Origin: Acanthochromis polyacanthus | Taxonomy: Eukaryota; Chordata; Actinopteri; Pomacentridae | Direction: 5' to 3' | DNA length: 64,000 nucleotides | Assembly (NCBI RefSeq): GCF_021347895.1 | Contig: NC_067126.1 | Span: 35,552,982-35,616,981 of the forward strand | Shown here: piece by piece, positions 51,201 through 61,400 of the stretch | How positions within the stretch are numbered: position 1 is the first letter of the stretch | Layout: each line of letters opens with the position of its first letter | The notes under the pieces: generated by a model | The model's database searches: none | The model's input: only the letters and a program-made list of their open reading frames with translations | What the model was told of the DNA's origin: nothing | Made by a program: the position numbers and the translations under genes

Positions 51201-53266
51201 ACAAAAGCGAGACAAAAATAAAATGCAAAACGACAAAAATGAGAAACAAAATGACAAATGTGAGACAAATGACAACATTTAGACAAAAAAGACCAAAAAC
51301 AAGACAAGATATTACAAAAATGAGACACAAAATGACAAAAGAACAATGAGCAATCGGTATTTTACTTTATGATCAAAACAATTTGTCATGGTCTAGAAAT
51401 TATTTTTAAATTTATAGTTTTACCAATTTAAAATCTGCAGTTAATGTCTTCTCTGGAATTTTTACACTGTGAGGGCCGGTTTTGACCTGTGGGCCACATG
51501 TTGGACGCCCCAGCCATAGATGAATCCTCTGAGGTGGAAGAGTGAAGCAGAACAGAGAGAACAGTAAAATAGTCAATACTCTTATAGTGATAGCTTTAAA
51601 CTGGGAGGCATGTTGGGGTATGAAGGAGTTCGGTCCACATGGTTGCTCTGTGTTACAGTTTTTACTAAAGTGCAAAAATCTGTGTGAATCTCACACTATA
51701 ATAAATGTTCCTACAAAGTTACACTAAAATCCTGGAAGCTGTAGTTGCCAGTATTTTATTGTGTTGTTTGATGGAGTCCAGGATCCAGCATTTATGTTTT
51801 CTTCACGTAATGCTTGGAATAAATTAAAATCTCAACTTCAACTTCCAGCCCTTGTTCCACTGAATGAGTTTAAAGCTCTGGTGAAATCATCACAGTCTAT
51901 CTGGTCTGTGTGCTCTAATGGTGTGTTATCTGTGTGCCAGTTTTAATGTTGTCACTTTGATTTGCTGTTTACTGTTTCTAATGTGATGCTGCTGCCCTCT
52001 TGGCCAGGTCTCCCTTTCAGAGAGTTTCTTTCCCACAATGAGCTTCTCAACCTTCCGTACCGGTGACAAATAAAACCTTAGTGTCCCAAAACATCAATGT
52101 ATTCTTGGGATAAATTTGGGCTCCAACAATTAGTTGATGGGAAGAAAATTAAGGCCAATGTTGGTGCAAAAAAAATTCATAAAATGTGAACATTTGGAGC
52201 TTTTGTTGCCTCATGCGATACCTATATGTATATGGATGAGAACAAAAACAAAATTAGTTGCAAACTTAACTCCATATGTTGTTGTCCGGAAGTTGTAAAA
52301 AGGTAAAAAGTTGTGTATTTTAAAGCTCTCTTCCTAAATGAAGAGCTCTGACCTGTATAAGATGTGAGGTTTCTTCTCCACCAGAGCGGTGATCTCAGAG
52401 GGACTAACCTGGTCAAATAAATGCTAAATAAAAAAAAAAAGTGTTTTAAAGAAATCCCATCATGTTTCCTTGCAGGTAACAAGTCAGGCAACCGTCGAAC
52501 TGCCAACATCCGAAGCATCGGCTACTCCGACCTGTTCAGCTTGTCCAAAGAAGACCTGACCGACGTGCTGTCCGAGTTCCCAGCAGCCAAGCGCCACCTG
52601 GAGGAGAAGGGAAGGCAGATCCTCACCAAGATGGGCATGTTGGAGGAGAGCGGGGAGGCAGCCAAGGGGAAGGCGGAGAAAGTGGAAACCAAGATACAAA
52701 GGCTGGAGGGCAACCTGGAGATCCTGCAGACCAAACTGGCTCGACTGATGGTGGAGCTGGAGTCAAGCAACCGCAAGATGCAGGCCAGAGTGGAGCAGCT
52801 GGAGCTGGAGGTGGCAGCACTGGAGGTTCAGCCAGAAGATGGAGATAAAGGAGAAGGAGCTCAGGGGAGAGAGGAAGGCGTGGGAGGGGAGGTGGAATGG
52901 GAGAGAGAAGAGGCAGAGGGAGAGGAAGAAGGGTTGAATGTAAAGATGAAAAAAACTGGACAGGGAGAAGATGGAAACGATGTGTCCAAAGAGGGAGACG
53001 GAGAGAGCACGAAAAGTACAAAAGAAGATGTGGAGAGGATGGTGGAGGGAGATAAATGTGGACTGAAGGGCTTGGATAATCAGGAGAAGAAGAAGGAAGA
53101 CGATGGAGAGAAGAACCGAGACAGAGGAGATGACAGACCAGGGAAAGGAGACGGAGCTGAGATTGAGACTGAAAATGGGAAAGATGAAAAAAAAGAATGT
53201 GAGGAGGCTGAAGAAGACTCCAATCAAAAGGAAACGGGAAAGAAATGTGAAGGGCAGGGAGAATAA
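45090..53266 (+). CDS. CNGA4: Cyclic nucleotide-gated channel subunit alpha 4, full coding region (7 coding exons)
   Basis: The CDS joins 45090-45241, 46302-46403, 46481-46587, 47230-47813, 47880-48125, 48922-49087 and 52476-53266, giving 715 aa with consistent phases. It is a six-helix channel subunit: S1 about 79-105, S4 with arginines at 170, 173, 176 and 179, and the pore helix with filter VGDTP at 262-266. A C-linker and a cyclic nucleotide-binding domain follow (398-507; GE at 444-445, R460/T461), then a coiled coil about 518-570. GDT rather than GET in the filter and Met505 at the position of bovine CNGA1 Asp604 point to CNGA4, the modulatory partner of CNGA2/CNGB1 in olfactory cilia. 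Residues 571-715 form an acidic tail absent from the ~575-aa mammalian protein. Orthology is inferred from recalled sequences and the FHIP1B neighbour. Confidence 0.95.
45242..46301 (+). other. CNGA4 intron 1
   Basis: An AT-rich intron between donor GTAAGG and acceptor TTCCCTCTCAG. I see no repeat with a second copy and no exon in it. Confidence 0.6.
46302..46403 (+). CDS. CNGA4: CNGA4 exon 2
   Basis: The exon is 102 nt after the acceptor TTCCCTCTCAG, ending CTGAG|GTAAAT. It encodes [18 protein letters not shown] then [15 protein letters not shown], the pre-S1 segment and S1 helix typical of CNG alpha subunits. Confidence 0.94.
46481..46587 (+). CDS. CNGA4: CNGA4 exon 3
   Basis: The exon is 107 nt, acceptor GGTTTGGCAG and donor ACTG|GTAAGA. 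It encodes [20 protein letters not shown] then [15 protein letters not shown], the S1-S2 loop and S2 helix. Confidence 0.94.
47230..47813 (+). CDS. CNGA4: CNGA4 exon 4 (S3-S6 and pore)
   Basis: The exon is 584 nt, encoding residues 121-315 ([15 protein letters not shown]... to FFPNHEL). It holds S3 ([13 protein letters not shown]), S4, S5 ([20 protein letters not shown]), an outer-turret sequon NIT at 235-237, the pore with VGDTP, and S6 ([20 protein letters not shown]). The acceptor is CTGTCTTTAG and the donor CTG|GTAAGA. Confidence 0.96.
47880..48125 (+). CDS. CNGA4: CNGA4 exon 5 (C-linker)
   Basis: The exon is 246 nt, phase 0 to 0, residues 316-397. It encodes the C-linker helices, with [27 protein letters not shown] and [12 protein letters not shown]. 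The acceptor is CTGCTTCCAG and the donor CAG|GTCAGG. Confidence 0.95.
48283..48325 (-). repeat. Short TTTTTGTC-type minisatellite
   Basis: A few TTGTTTTTGTCATTTTGTGTC units like those of the hAT-like family, in CNGA4 intron 5. Confidence 0.5.
48922..49087 (+). CDS. CNGA4: CNGA4 exon 6 (cyclic nucleotide-binding beta roll)
   Basis: The exon is 166 nt, residues 398-452 plus one base: [20 protein letters not shown] then [15 protein letters not shown] and [10 protein letters not shown]. Gly444-Glu445 belong to the phosphate-binding cassette. The acceptor is GTCTGGCAG and the donor AAAG|GTAAAC. A 3.4-kb repeat-filled intron follows. Confidence 0.95.
49230..49938 (+). pseudogene. L2-type LINE 3' fragment in CNGA4 intron 6
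   Basis: Plus-strand frames read [19 protein letters not shown] then [12 protein letters not shown], followed after a frame break by codons for [10 protein letters not shown] and [13 protein letters not shown], the typical L2 reverse transcriptase end. It closes GGGTGCTATAAACTTGCC with a TTGCC repeat. It is non-functional. Confidence 0.8.
50505..50880. mobile_element. CpG-rich MITE with telomere-like tract
   Basis: ATTCATACGACCGCATTGG near the left and GTGGTCGTTTTTGGTTTGAG near the right form loose inverted ends. CpG density is far above its surroundings. Positions 50682-50723 read TTAGGGTTATGG, AAGGTTAGGG, ATAGGGACAGGG, a degenerate TTAGGG-like tract. Lies in CNGA4 intron 6. Confidence 0.6.
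50880..51516 (+). mobile_element. hAT-like MITE with minisatellite, copy F (left end lost)
   Basis: Picks up the family at ACAAAGCATTATGAACAACC, has a GACAAAA array at 51065-51345 and ends GGGCCACATGTTGGACGCCCC. It abuts the CpG-rich element. Confidence 0.8.
51715..52085 (+). pseudogene. Non-LTR retrotransposon 3' end
   Basis: A frame with [20 protein letters not shown] is followed by TGCCCTCTTGGCCAGGTCTC and TTCTC, GACAAATAAA, the usual closing sequence of fish LINEs ending in GGTTAAATAAAGG. A second tail-like piece, ACCTGGTCAAATAAATGC, lies at 52407-52426. Confidence 0.6.
52476..53266 (+). CDS. CNGA4: CNGA4 exon 7 (end of binding domain, coiled coil, acidic tail)
   Basis: The acceptor is TTTCCTTGCAG, and the exon encodes residues 453-715. 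[17 protein letters not shown] completes the binding cassette with Arg460 and Thr461, and the C-helix follows through ILTKM (Met505). A leucine-zipper coiled coil runs about 518-570. From 52829 the frame encodes a Glu/Gly/Lys-rich tail of 145 residues to TAA at 53264-53266. The frame stays open through a purine-rich tract, which supports translation but could also reflect composition. Confidence 0.92.
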
Positions 53267-53332
53267 ATGGAAAGCTGAGGAGAAGAAAGAGCAGGGTACA
53301 TTTAAACTGAATGCATTTGGCTGTTTCATATG

Positions 53333-53338
53333 AATAAA
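53333..53338 (+). terminator. CNGA4 polyadenylation signal
   Basis: AATAAA lies 67 bases after the stop codon. A second AATAAA at 53262-53267 overlaps the stop codon itself. The short 3' UTR implied is plausible for a small channel-subunit gene. Confidence 0.55.
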
Positions 53339-53627
53339 ACTACTGAAAACCCTCAACACACCAATGACAGTTCTGCAACGCAACTTTCCTCCTCTAGATG
53401 GCAGCATCGTACACACTGCAGATCAAGGTGTTCAAACTATCTGACAGGTGGCATCTGAATGTTCTGTTTATTTGTTCACTCCTTTCAAGTCTGAATTTGA
53501 TAAAATTCCTATTCTTCCAGAGATCTTCTGTGCTTTTGTGCTTCAATTCCACTAACAAATCTTACATCTGGTGTTTTTATAGTGTTTTGTCAAAGGAAAT
53601 GTTCATTTTCACACATTCACATACATA

Positions 53628-53662
53628 TATATATATATACAAATATATATATATATATACAC
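53628..53662. repeat. (TA)n microsatellite
   Basis: Two runs of TA dinucleotides separated by CAAA, downstream of CNGA4. Confidence 0.85.
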
Positions 53663-54489
53663 ATACATTTTGATGGCAGATGATGATACTTTGATTCAAA
53701 CACTTAATGAGCAGCGTTTGTTTTTGTCGTACCCAGAATGTTTAATTAATTTCAAACAGTGCCATACAGCAAAATAGTGTTTTTAGTGCTGTTTTCTCTA
53801 TCACTGGTGGGAAATCTGAATCAGTCTTTAGAGGGATGCTGATAAATAGCAAGGGTTTTCTACAATATTGTATTAATAGCTTTGTTATTTTTATTTTTTT
53901 TTAGTTGTATTTTTTCATTTGTTGTATTAGTTTATGTTTACCTCACTTTCAGGGGGTAAAACTTAAAATCAAATGGCTCATTTGCTGTTGGCCAGCAAGA
54001 AGATTCTGCATATTTTAACATCCTCAAACAAAATGCAACAGAAAACTTACATTTTCTAATATCTAACATTATCAAGCACTGTTATATAATGCTTCTGGAC
54101 TTTTACTGAAATACTGAACAAAAACATAGACAGCATGCACATAGTCTTCTTTTCTGATTTAAAGAAAAAGTTAAAAATCTTATTTCTATAGTTGTAAATT
54201 TAGCCAGTTGTGCACAAAAAGATTTTTTCAGCTGTTCAATTGGTGACAGATTCTTGAGTTAATTCAACTCAGGTCTGGTTTGGCTTTAAAAGGACAATTA
54301 TTAGATGGTGTTACCAGTACACAGACACTCCTTTCATTGAAAACTATAACAGGTCACCTTTAAATGCAGCTTTATTCAAATGACACAACCTACAGATGAC
54401 GAGAGAAACCAGAACAGGCTGTTGGATACCACTTGAATGTCTACAAATCCACCATTCAAAGAAAACTCTTTGGGTTTTTATGGACATGT
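53663..54489. other. CNGA4-TRAPPC10 spacer, nothing recognised
   Basis: AT-rich intergenic sequence between the microsatellite and the 50-bp minisatellite. There is no exon or second-copy repeat. Confidence 0.5.
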
Positions 54490-55235
54490 CCAACAACCTG
54501 TCCACTTTAATGAGTCACCTGGGGTTTTAATTTCCATTAAAAAGCACAGGTTGTCTCTTAATTCACATAATGTAGTTACTTTCATTAGAAAAGCACAAGT
54601 TGGTCCTTCACTGACACACCTGTTGGCCCTTTAATGGCACACCTGTGCTTAGGTTGGCTCATTTATGTCACACTTGTAGTTCTTTGTTTCATAAAAAAGC
54701 TCAGGTTGGCCCTTTAATGATTCACCTGTACTTTAACTTTCATTACAAACACAAGTTATCACATTATTGACTCACCTGTCATCCTGGCTTTCACTTAAAA
54801 AAAACACATGTTGGCCCTTTAATGTATCACCTGAAGTTTTAACTTCTGTTAAACAAAATGCAACAAAACAAACAAAACAAAACACTAGTTGGACCTCTAA
54901 TCACTTGTCTGTAGTTTTTACTTTCATAGCAAAGCACGGGATTGCTGTGTAATTACTAACCTGTAGTTTTTAATTACATGAAAAGCATAATTTAGCCATT
55001 TAATGTCACACCAATAGTTTTAGCTTCTGTATAAAAACAGAGCAGTAGCTGGCCTTTTAATAACTTGTCTATAGTTTTTATTTACATAAAAAGCACAAGT
55101 TAGCCATTTAATGCCACACCTGTAGTTTTTACCACCATAAATGATGACAGGTTGTGAGTTTTATTGTCTCACCTGTCGTCTTTCGCCTCAATAAAAAAAA
55201 ATAAAAATCCCAGGTTGGCCCTTTAATGACGCACA
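54490..55235. repeat. Degenerate ~50-bp minisatellite upstream of TRAPPC10
   Basis: About 13 diverged head-to-tail copies, each reading roughly CAGGTTGGCCCTTTAATG, then a CACCTG box, then AGTTTTTACTTTCATAAAAAGCA-like sequence. Unit starts near 54547, 54702, 54752, 54885, 54936, 54987, 55045, 55095, 55147 and 55210 show a 50-58 bp period. It ends within 10 bases of the ETS/STAT-like site. Confidence 0.85.
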
Positions 55236-55242
55236 GGTGACG

Positions 55243-55255
55243 CACTTCCCGGAAG
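55243..55255. promoter_or_regulatory. Palindromic ETS/STAT-like site in the TRAPPC10 promoter
   Basis: CACTTCCCGGAAG combines two inverted GGAAG ETS cores and a TTCCCGGAA STAT-type palindrome, about 110 bp before the TRAPPC10 start codon in a locally CpG-rich patch. ETS sites are common in housekeeping promoters. Function is inferred. Confidence 0.35.
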
Positions 55256-55366
55256 AGCCGCGGGGACACAGGCCCCATCGCTACAACAGAACTGCATACA
55301 GAAGCACTTACTGATAATACTGCTCTGTTTGGATGTCAGTTTCATGGAGTACCGCCGCTAACACAT

Positions 55367-55427
55367 ATGGAGTGTCAAGAGGAAAAGCCAATCATCTATA
55401 CCATGGAGAACAAGCCGATTGTAACAT
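55367..55427 (+). CDS. TRAPPC10: TRAPPC10 exon 1 (coding part)
   Basis: The start ATG at 55367 opens 20 codons plus one base before the donor ACAT|GTGAGT. It is preceded in the same leader by ATGs at 55333 and 55344, out of frame with it. The match of IYTMENKPIVT to TRAPPC10 fixes the frame; the exact start follows the length of known orthologues. Confidence 0.93.
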
Positions 55428-58400
55428 GTGAGTGTTTGTTAAAAGCCAGATTTTTTTCTGCTCCTGACAGTTAGCCTGCTAGCTGCATTCATTAGCTCCT
55501 TTTAGCTAAGCTAGCTGTCACCCTGATATTAACCAGCCTGGAGACGCTGCTGATGTGTATCTGCAGCGACTGGAGGCTTATTTTTTTACTTGTCGGGGCT
55601 GTAATATTTTCATCCGTGCATGCGACACCGCTGTCGGTGCTACATAGTCCCGTGGAGAGCGGTGTTTGTGTCGGCAAGCTACAGCTACATTGATTAACAG
55701 GCCCAGCTAACGATAGGACGTCACGGCTAGCTGCTGCAGTTTGGGAAGGATTTCATCCTCAGTTCCTCTCAGTTAGCAGCTCAGACTGGAGGGCAGAGAC
55801 GATGTTTAGGAACTGTGCTCGGTTTTCCATTCATAAATCCCTTGGAGTCTTATGGAAACGTCTTATTGGGGTTATTTTAGGAGGTGGTGGTGGGTGACAG
55901 CTTCATCTCCCACCGCAGGCTGCTCCATTTTTAGCACAGTGACAGACCGGGTACAGCAGTAGACAGGAGCTGGGAAGGCAGAATAGGAAAGAAACCGTGG
56001 GGTTATATTCGATTTAAGAAAAGAAATTGAACTTATAATGGGGCTCAGGGAACACCTGGGTTGTCAGGTGTTCTACCTCATATATTCTCACAAAATTATT
56101 ATTATTATTACCCATCAGGATATTTAAAAAGGGACCATGTACAATATTAAACATAAATGCTGTCATTTGATGTATTTACCAAAATTAGCTTTAAGCTAGT
56201 TTAGATCCGCAGTGCCTTGGCAGGTTACAATGAAAACATCACAATATTTTTTTTAAAAAAAGCTGCAACATAAAATACACTGCACAGTGAAACAAAACAT
56301 TACACACACACACACTTAATACAAATTAAAAAGACATTAGTCGTTGCAGTCCTGAGTGTCCTTCAGCAGGTTTTTCAGTTTATTTTCAATCTGCTGATAG
56401 AAGCACAGTTCTACAGAAAAAACTGACGGCCCAAAGTTGGAAATGGTGTTGAACAGTCAGTGGTGGAAGATATTCTTGTGGATTTTATGGATTGTGCCTT
56501 CTGCATTGATGATTTAATTCACAAATATTCAACCTGACCAGAAATAACTAGAGGTAAATCCTGCAGGTTTTTTAACCAACATCTCTATTCATCAGAAATC
56601 TGAAACCATGGTCCATTCCTCAGAAATGTCCTTCTCTGACCCAAGCAAAGAGCCCAACAACCGCTATATATTCCGTCAAGGAATGGCTAAAATTCTGCTT
56701 TTCAATAATGCAAATACTGAACTATAAAACTGATAATTACATGAGATATGCTAGATGTACCTCCCTCCACATTCAGGGTTATTGTGTGCATATTTGTGAT
56801 GCTTAGGGCTGCTTGTTTTCATTGCTGGTTGATTTAATTATTTACTCTAATAATCAGTTGGTTGTTTGGCCTGTAAAAGCCCAAGATGCCATCTTTAAAT
56901 GCTTTATTTGTCCACAGATATCTCAGAAGGCTAAAGAAGCCAAAGATTATGGAATTGGAAGAGGCAGAAATCTGAGATTTAAAGTTCTTTCTAAAGACAT
57001 TTCTCAAAGTGATCAACTCATCATCAAAATAGTTGGGCTTCGATTTAATGTTTGACAACTAAGCAATTAATTGTTGCACCTCTAATTAGCAACCAGACAA
57101 GTGAACAGCTGTATCTTCTCTTAAGGACTGGCAATTAACATTTTTTATAATAAAAAGGCCATCTTTTTAAAGTTGTGTTCCTAAATTATGATGCAGGTTT
57201 GTTAGATTGGTTTGGGGCTTATTTCTGAGAGTGATTGATGATGCACAATAAGCTGAGGGAATTAAACTGATGTGGCACTTTAACTTAGAGAGTAGGATGT
57301 GCTGTTGGGTGTAAATTTCCTACGCAGAAAACACATTTCCAGGGGTGTGTGTGTTATTTGCGTCTGACTCCAGATGCCCTTCTCAGCTACAAATGACCTC
57401 TCTTTACATTCAGTCTTTATATTTGTGATGCTGATTTAAATGTGAATCACCTGCAGGCTGTATAGATCACATCTCACTCAGGTGAAGTGTGTTTTTATAC
57501 TGACAGAGCTGTGAATAAAAGACATCTGAGTGTGAGTGTGTAATGCTGTGCTCTCTCTTTGCTCTGCAGGATGAGCAGAGTTTCACTTGAGCTTGTGTGT
57601 GAGATTGATTCATGCGGTCGCAGGGATCACACCGCTGTTTGCTCTGCAGGGTTGTGTTTGATAGCAGCCTCTGAATATTCAAAGTTCACGGGTTTTCAGA
57701 GTCTATTAGAGTTTAAATCCCTGCAAAGATTCAGACTGATCAAGTAAAAGGGTCAATGTGTAATGGAGTGTCGTTTTGACGTCCATGGGATACATCTTGC
57801 ATACATTTTTATTGAAAGTAAAACCAAACTGTTTTTTTTATGCTCGTTATGATCATGTCTTTACAAATTGCAAAATTACTTATTAGCTTTTTGTGGCCGT
57901 TTTCAGTCTGTTTGTGATAATTTTAGGCGTTTTTGTGGTCATTTTGTGTGTTTCTTGTCATTTTGTGAGATATTTTTTTTCTATGATAATTGTCTGTCTC
58001 ACTGAGTCATTTTGTGTAATTTTTTTGGCCATGTTGTGTCTTTCTGTGGTTGTGTTGTGTCTTTGTGCTCATTGTGTTTCTTTTTATGGTCATTTTCAGA
58101 CTGTCATTTTGTGTGCCTCTGTTGTCATTTTATATCTTTATGTCTCACTGAATCATTTTGTGTCTTTTTGAGTATTTTTTTCCTCTCATTTTGGGTGTCT
58201 GTCAATTTATGTCTCTCTGTGTTCATTTTTGGTCTTTATCAGTCTGCTTGTGGTCGTTTTGTCTCTTTATGATAATTTTGTGTCTCACTGAGTCACTTTG
58301 TTTTTCTGTGATCATTTGTGTTATTTTGTGTTGCATAATAACAAATTGTATTTGTGTCTGAGAAATCACTTCCACCTAAGTTCCCCATTACAAAAACACC

Positions 58401-61400
58401 TCTCCAGGAAGTGTTAATTCCAGATCACCTGACCTGCTCCATATGATGTCATTTCCTCCTGAAGTAAAGACTGGAAAGACTCCAAGGCTTTCTGAGTTAT
58501 TTAATATAAAGTAGTCAGCAGGTTTACTACAATTTTACTCAGTTGTATATATAATATTTAGAAGAATCTTTCTCTAAAAATGCCATGTGATGTTTGGTTA
58601 TAGGCGGCTGTGTTGATTTTAGGCCTGAAAACAGCAAAAATGTGAACTATGATACAAAAAGTCCCACAATTATATATCGACCCAAAGTATACAGGTGAAT
58701 GAACTTACATGAACTCATAACGCTGCTTAAAGGCATTTAGTTTCAGATCTAATCACTGGTTCGTGCCAAACTGATAGAGACCAATAAATTCCAGTGTATT
58801 CTGGCAGCTATGAACTGCAAGAATGGTCGGTTCCTTTTTTGTCCTTGCACCGATGGTACGTGCAAATTCCTCAGATCATTCAGAATTTTGCATTTAGCGT
58901 TAGATAGTTGGATCATACTGGACGCCACACAAGAAAGCTCCGCATCCAGTCATTCTATGCATCGGTTCCAGTGTTTAACGTTGACCAGCAGGGCTAATTG
59001 ATTTACAATGCGGCCATAATTGCCAGCGCAGGCCGTCGCATTGGCTCAACTCCAGCACAGTAGATCCAAGTAGAAGGCACTGTGAGGTTTAAATGCTGAC
59101 TCCGTCTTGCAGGTTATTTGAGGGTATTTGCATCCATCCTGGCTGGGTGAACGGCGTAGTATTCCCAGCACTAGCATTCCTGGTGTTGAACCTCGCAGGA
59201 TATTTGCAAAACAGACTTTTTTTCCACGGTTCAGTGGATGTGACCCACTTTCAGCACCGCTCCAACAAATACTTTGCTATTTATCAAAACGCACACATCT
59301 ACCACGAGTGACAGTTCAAACATCTCTAAAATTGGCCACTGGCTGTGAAATTAAAGACGCTTTATTGCTTGAGCTGCAGCGGGGATTCTCCTATGGGCTA
59401 AAATGAGAGCTGGATTTCTGCACCTTTACGTCAGTCGCCTCACAGAATGCGTTGCGGTGCTTTCAGAGCGTTATTCAGCAGTGTGGCGTGATCTGAGGGG
59501 GGATTTGTTCCGTGCTGGTGAGGTGCGAGCACTGAGGCAGCAGGTGAAAAGGACCATATGTTTACGGGAAATGGTTGGAAGTTTGTGTAGCTGAGAAGGT
59601 GGTATGAAGGGCGATGTACTGTGATGAGAGCTGCTGGTACGCATATGTGTTTGCATCGCTGCAGGGTTTTTATAGGAGCTGTTTCACTGATATACTCTGT
59701 TTTAGCGATGACCTTAGTATTGAGAAGCTGTGACTGTGAGGACTAATGCAGTTTTTTGTTGTGTCTCTGGGGTTGAAATACTTCATTCTGCTGAATCTTC
59801 TCTACTTTCTCCCAGTTGAGTCTTTTATAGCTCTGAGAGTGTTTCAAATGGACTTTGGTTTACACTTGGTATATAGAGATGTGTCTAAGGATAGAGGGTG
59901 TTAAATTGAGGATATATAGATAATATGACGTCAGCCGAGCTATGAAAGCTCTATATAGGTTCTGCTTTAAATAAAAAGATTGACACAGGACAGATATCGC
60001 AACACACACACACACATTGAGTTTTATTTCTCTTTTCAGTGTTAAAAGCTGTGCAGAAAACTCAGGACTAATATGGATTTTTTTGAGGCAGATGCCAATT
60101 TTTATATAATCTTTAATGAATAAAATAATTTCTTTTCTGGTCCCTTAATATTTACAACAACAAAGATTTGAATTGCAGCCAGAACATGTGACTGTTTTAA
60201 CATAATTTATCCTCCAGTAATTTTTGGACTTTACAACAGAGGAGTTTTCAAAAACATGCAGCAAAGCATTAAACCTCTGAAGTTATAGAACCTTAAAGAG
60301 GCAGTCTGTAAATGAGTTATGAAGTGCATCTGGTCTTGTACTTCTTGTTGCTACAGATTAGAGGTAGGCTATAATACAAATGGGAAAACTTTTTTGAAAG
60401 TTGTAAACAGGTAATTGTGAGAAGAAAGCAAAAAAAACCTAGAGTAGCATTCTTTTCACAAGCCTCTTATTTTTCTGCTCTACATCGTTCAAGTAGAAAA
60501 TAATGTGCAAAACCGCAGTAAATTTCTGCAGAACAGAATGAATAACCATGACTTTAGGTTACTCTCGATTGTTTCATTTTTGTCTTTCTTTACATTTTGA
60601 ATTCGATTTTTCAAATTATCGTGTTTGGCTTGAAAAGACAAAATAAAGGTTTAGAAGTGGGTCAATAATCAGTTTAGATGAAAAATGTTGTATTTGTGTT
60701 GTTTTGTGATTTCTGATGAAGAGGTTCTAACCATGAGCCTGGCGCTCCCAATATATTCGTTTAGTCTGGAGCCTTTATTGTGAGTGGAAAAACAAGTTCA
60801 CATGTTAGAGGAAACACATGATTTAGATCCACTGATTTGTTAAACAAGCAAGCAGATAAAGCGGCAGAAAGTTATGGAGGATGTTGACGTTCAGAGACTG
60901 TCCTGGTACAAACTCAACATCCTGACTGCTTTCAGAAAATTAAAATCAAATCTCTGGGTTTTCTTTTGAACTTCATCTGGTTTTAAAGCATTCGTATTAA
61001 ACTGGTTTGTGGAGAAACCAGAAGGCTGCTATACAAGACTTCACTATGCATTCTGTCCTCAAATTTCCCTTTCTTTGTTGTCATTTAAATTTTTCACTTA
61101 ACCTCTGCTATTTACATTTTTGGAGTGAGTCTCTTTACATTGAGCACAAATGAGCTTTCATGCAATTCAGATTTGGTCCAAATTATTCCCCATGTCCTTT
61201 TAGACTCAGTCAAAATTGGAGATTCGGAGGAAGGTAACATATCTTTTGCCTACAGATATGGAAACATGAGAGTCTGAAAATATTAGATTTCATTTTTTGC
61301 CCTGAGCTACTAATTTGTCTTCTTTGACCTCATTTTAAAGCTCTCTGTCCTCCTTTGTTCATCCCAGGTGCTGGAGATCAGGGCTTGTTCACGTCTCTGT

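Noticed and set aside
52484..53416. Minus-strand frames up to 217 codons opposite the last CNGA4 exon
   Set aside because: Antisense of a purine-rich coding exon gives Ser/Leu/Phe-rich frames automatically; no independent support.
54490..55235. A CRISPR-like array because of regular 50-bp spacing
   Set aside because: Units are diverged along their whole length with no constant repeat and variable spacer pattern, and this is a vertebrate genome. It is a minisatellite.
58800..59600. Possible extra exons in TRAPPC10 intron 1 because of even base composition and open frames
   Set aside because: The frame joins from the 55427 donor directly to 61368 with the conserved CAGDQ junction, leaving no room for an intervening coding exon.
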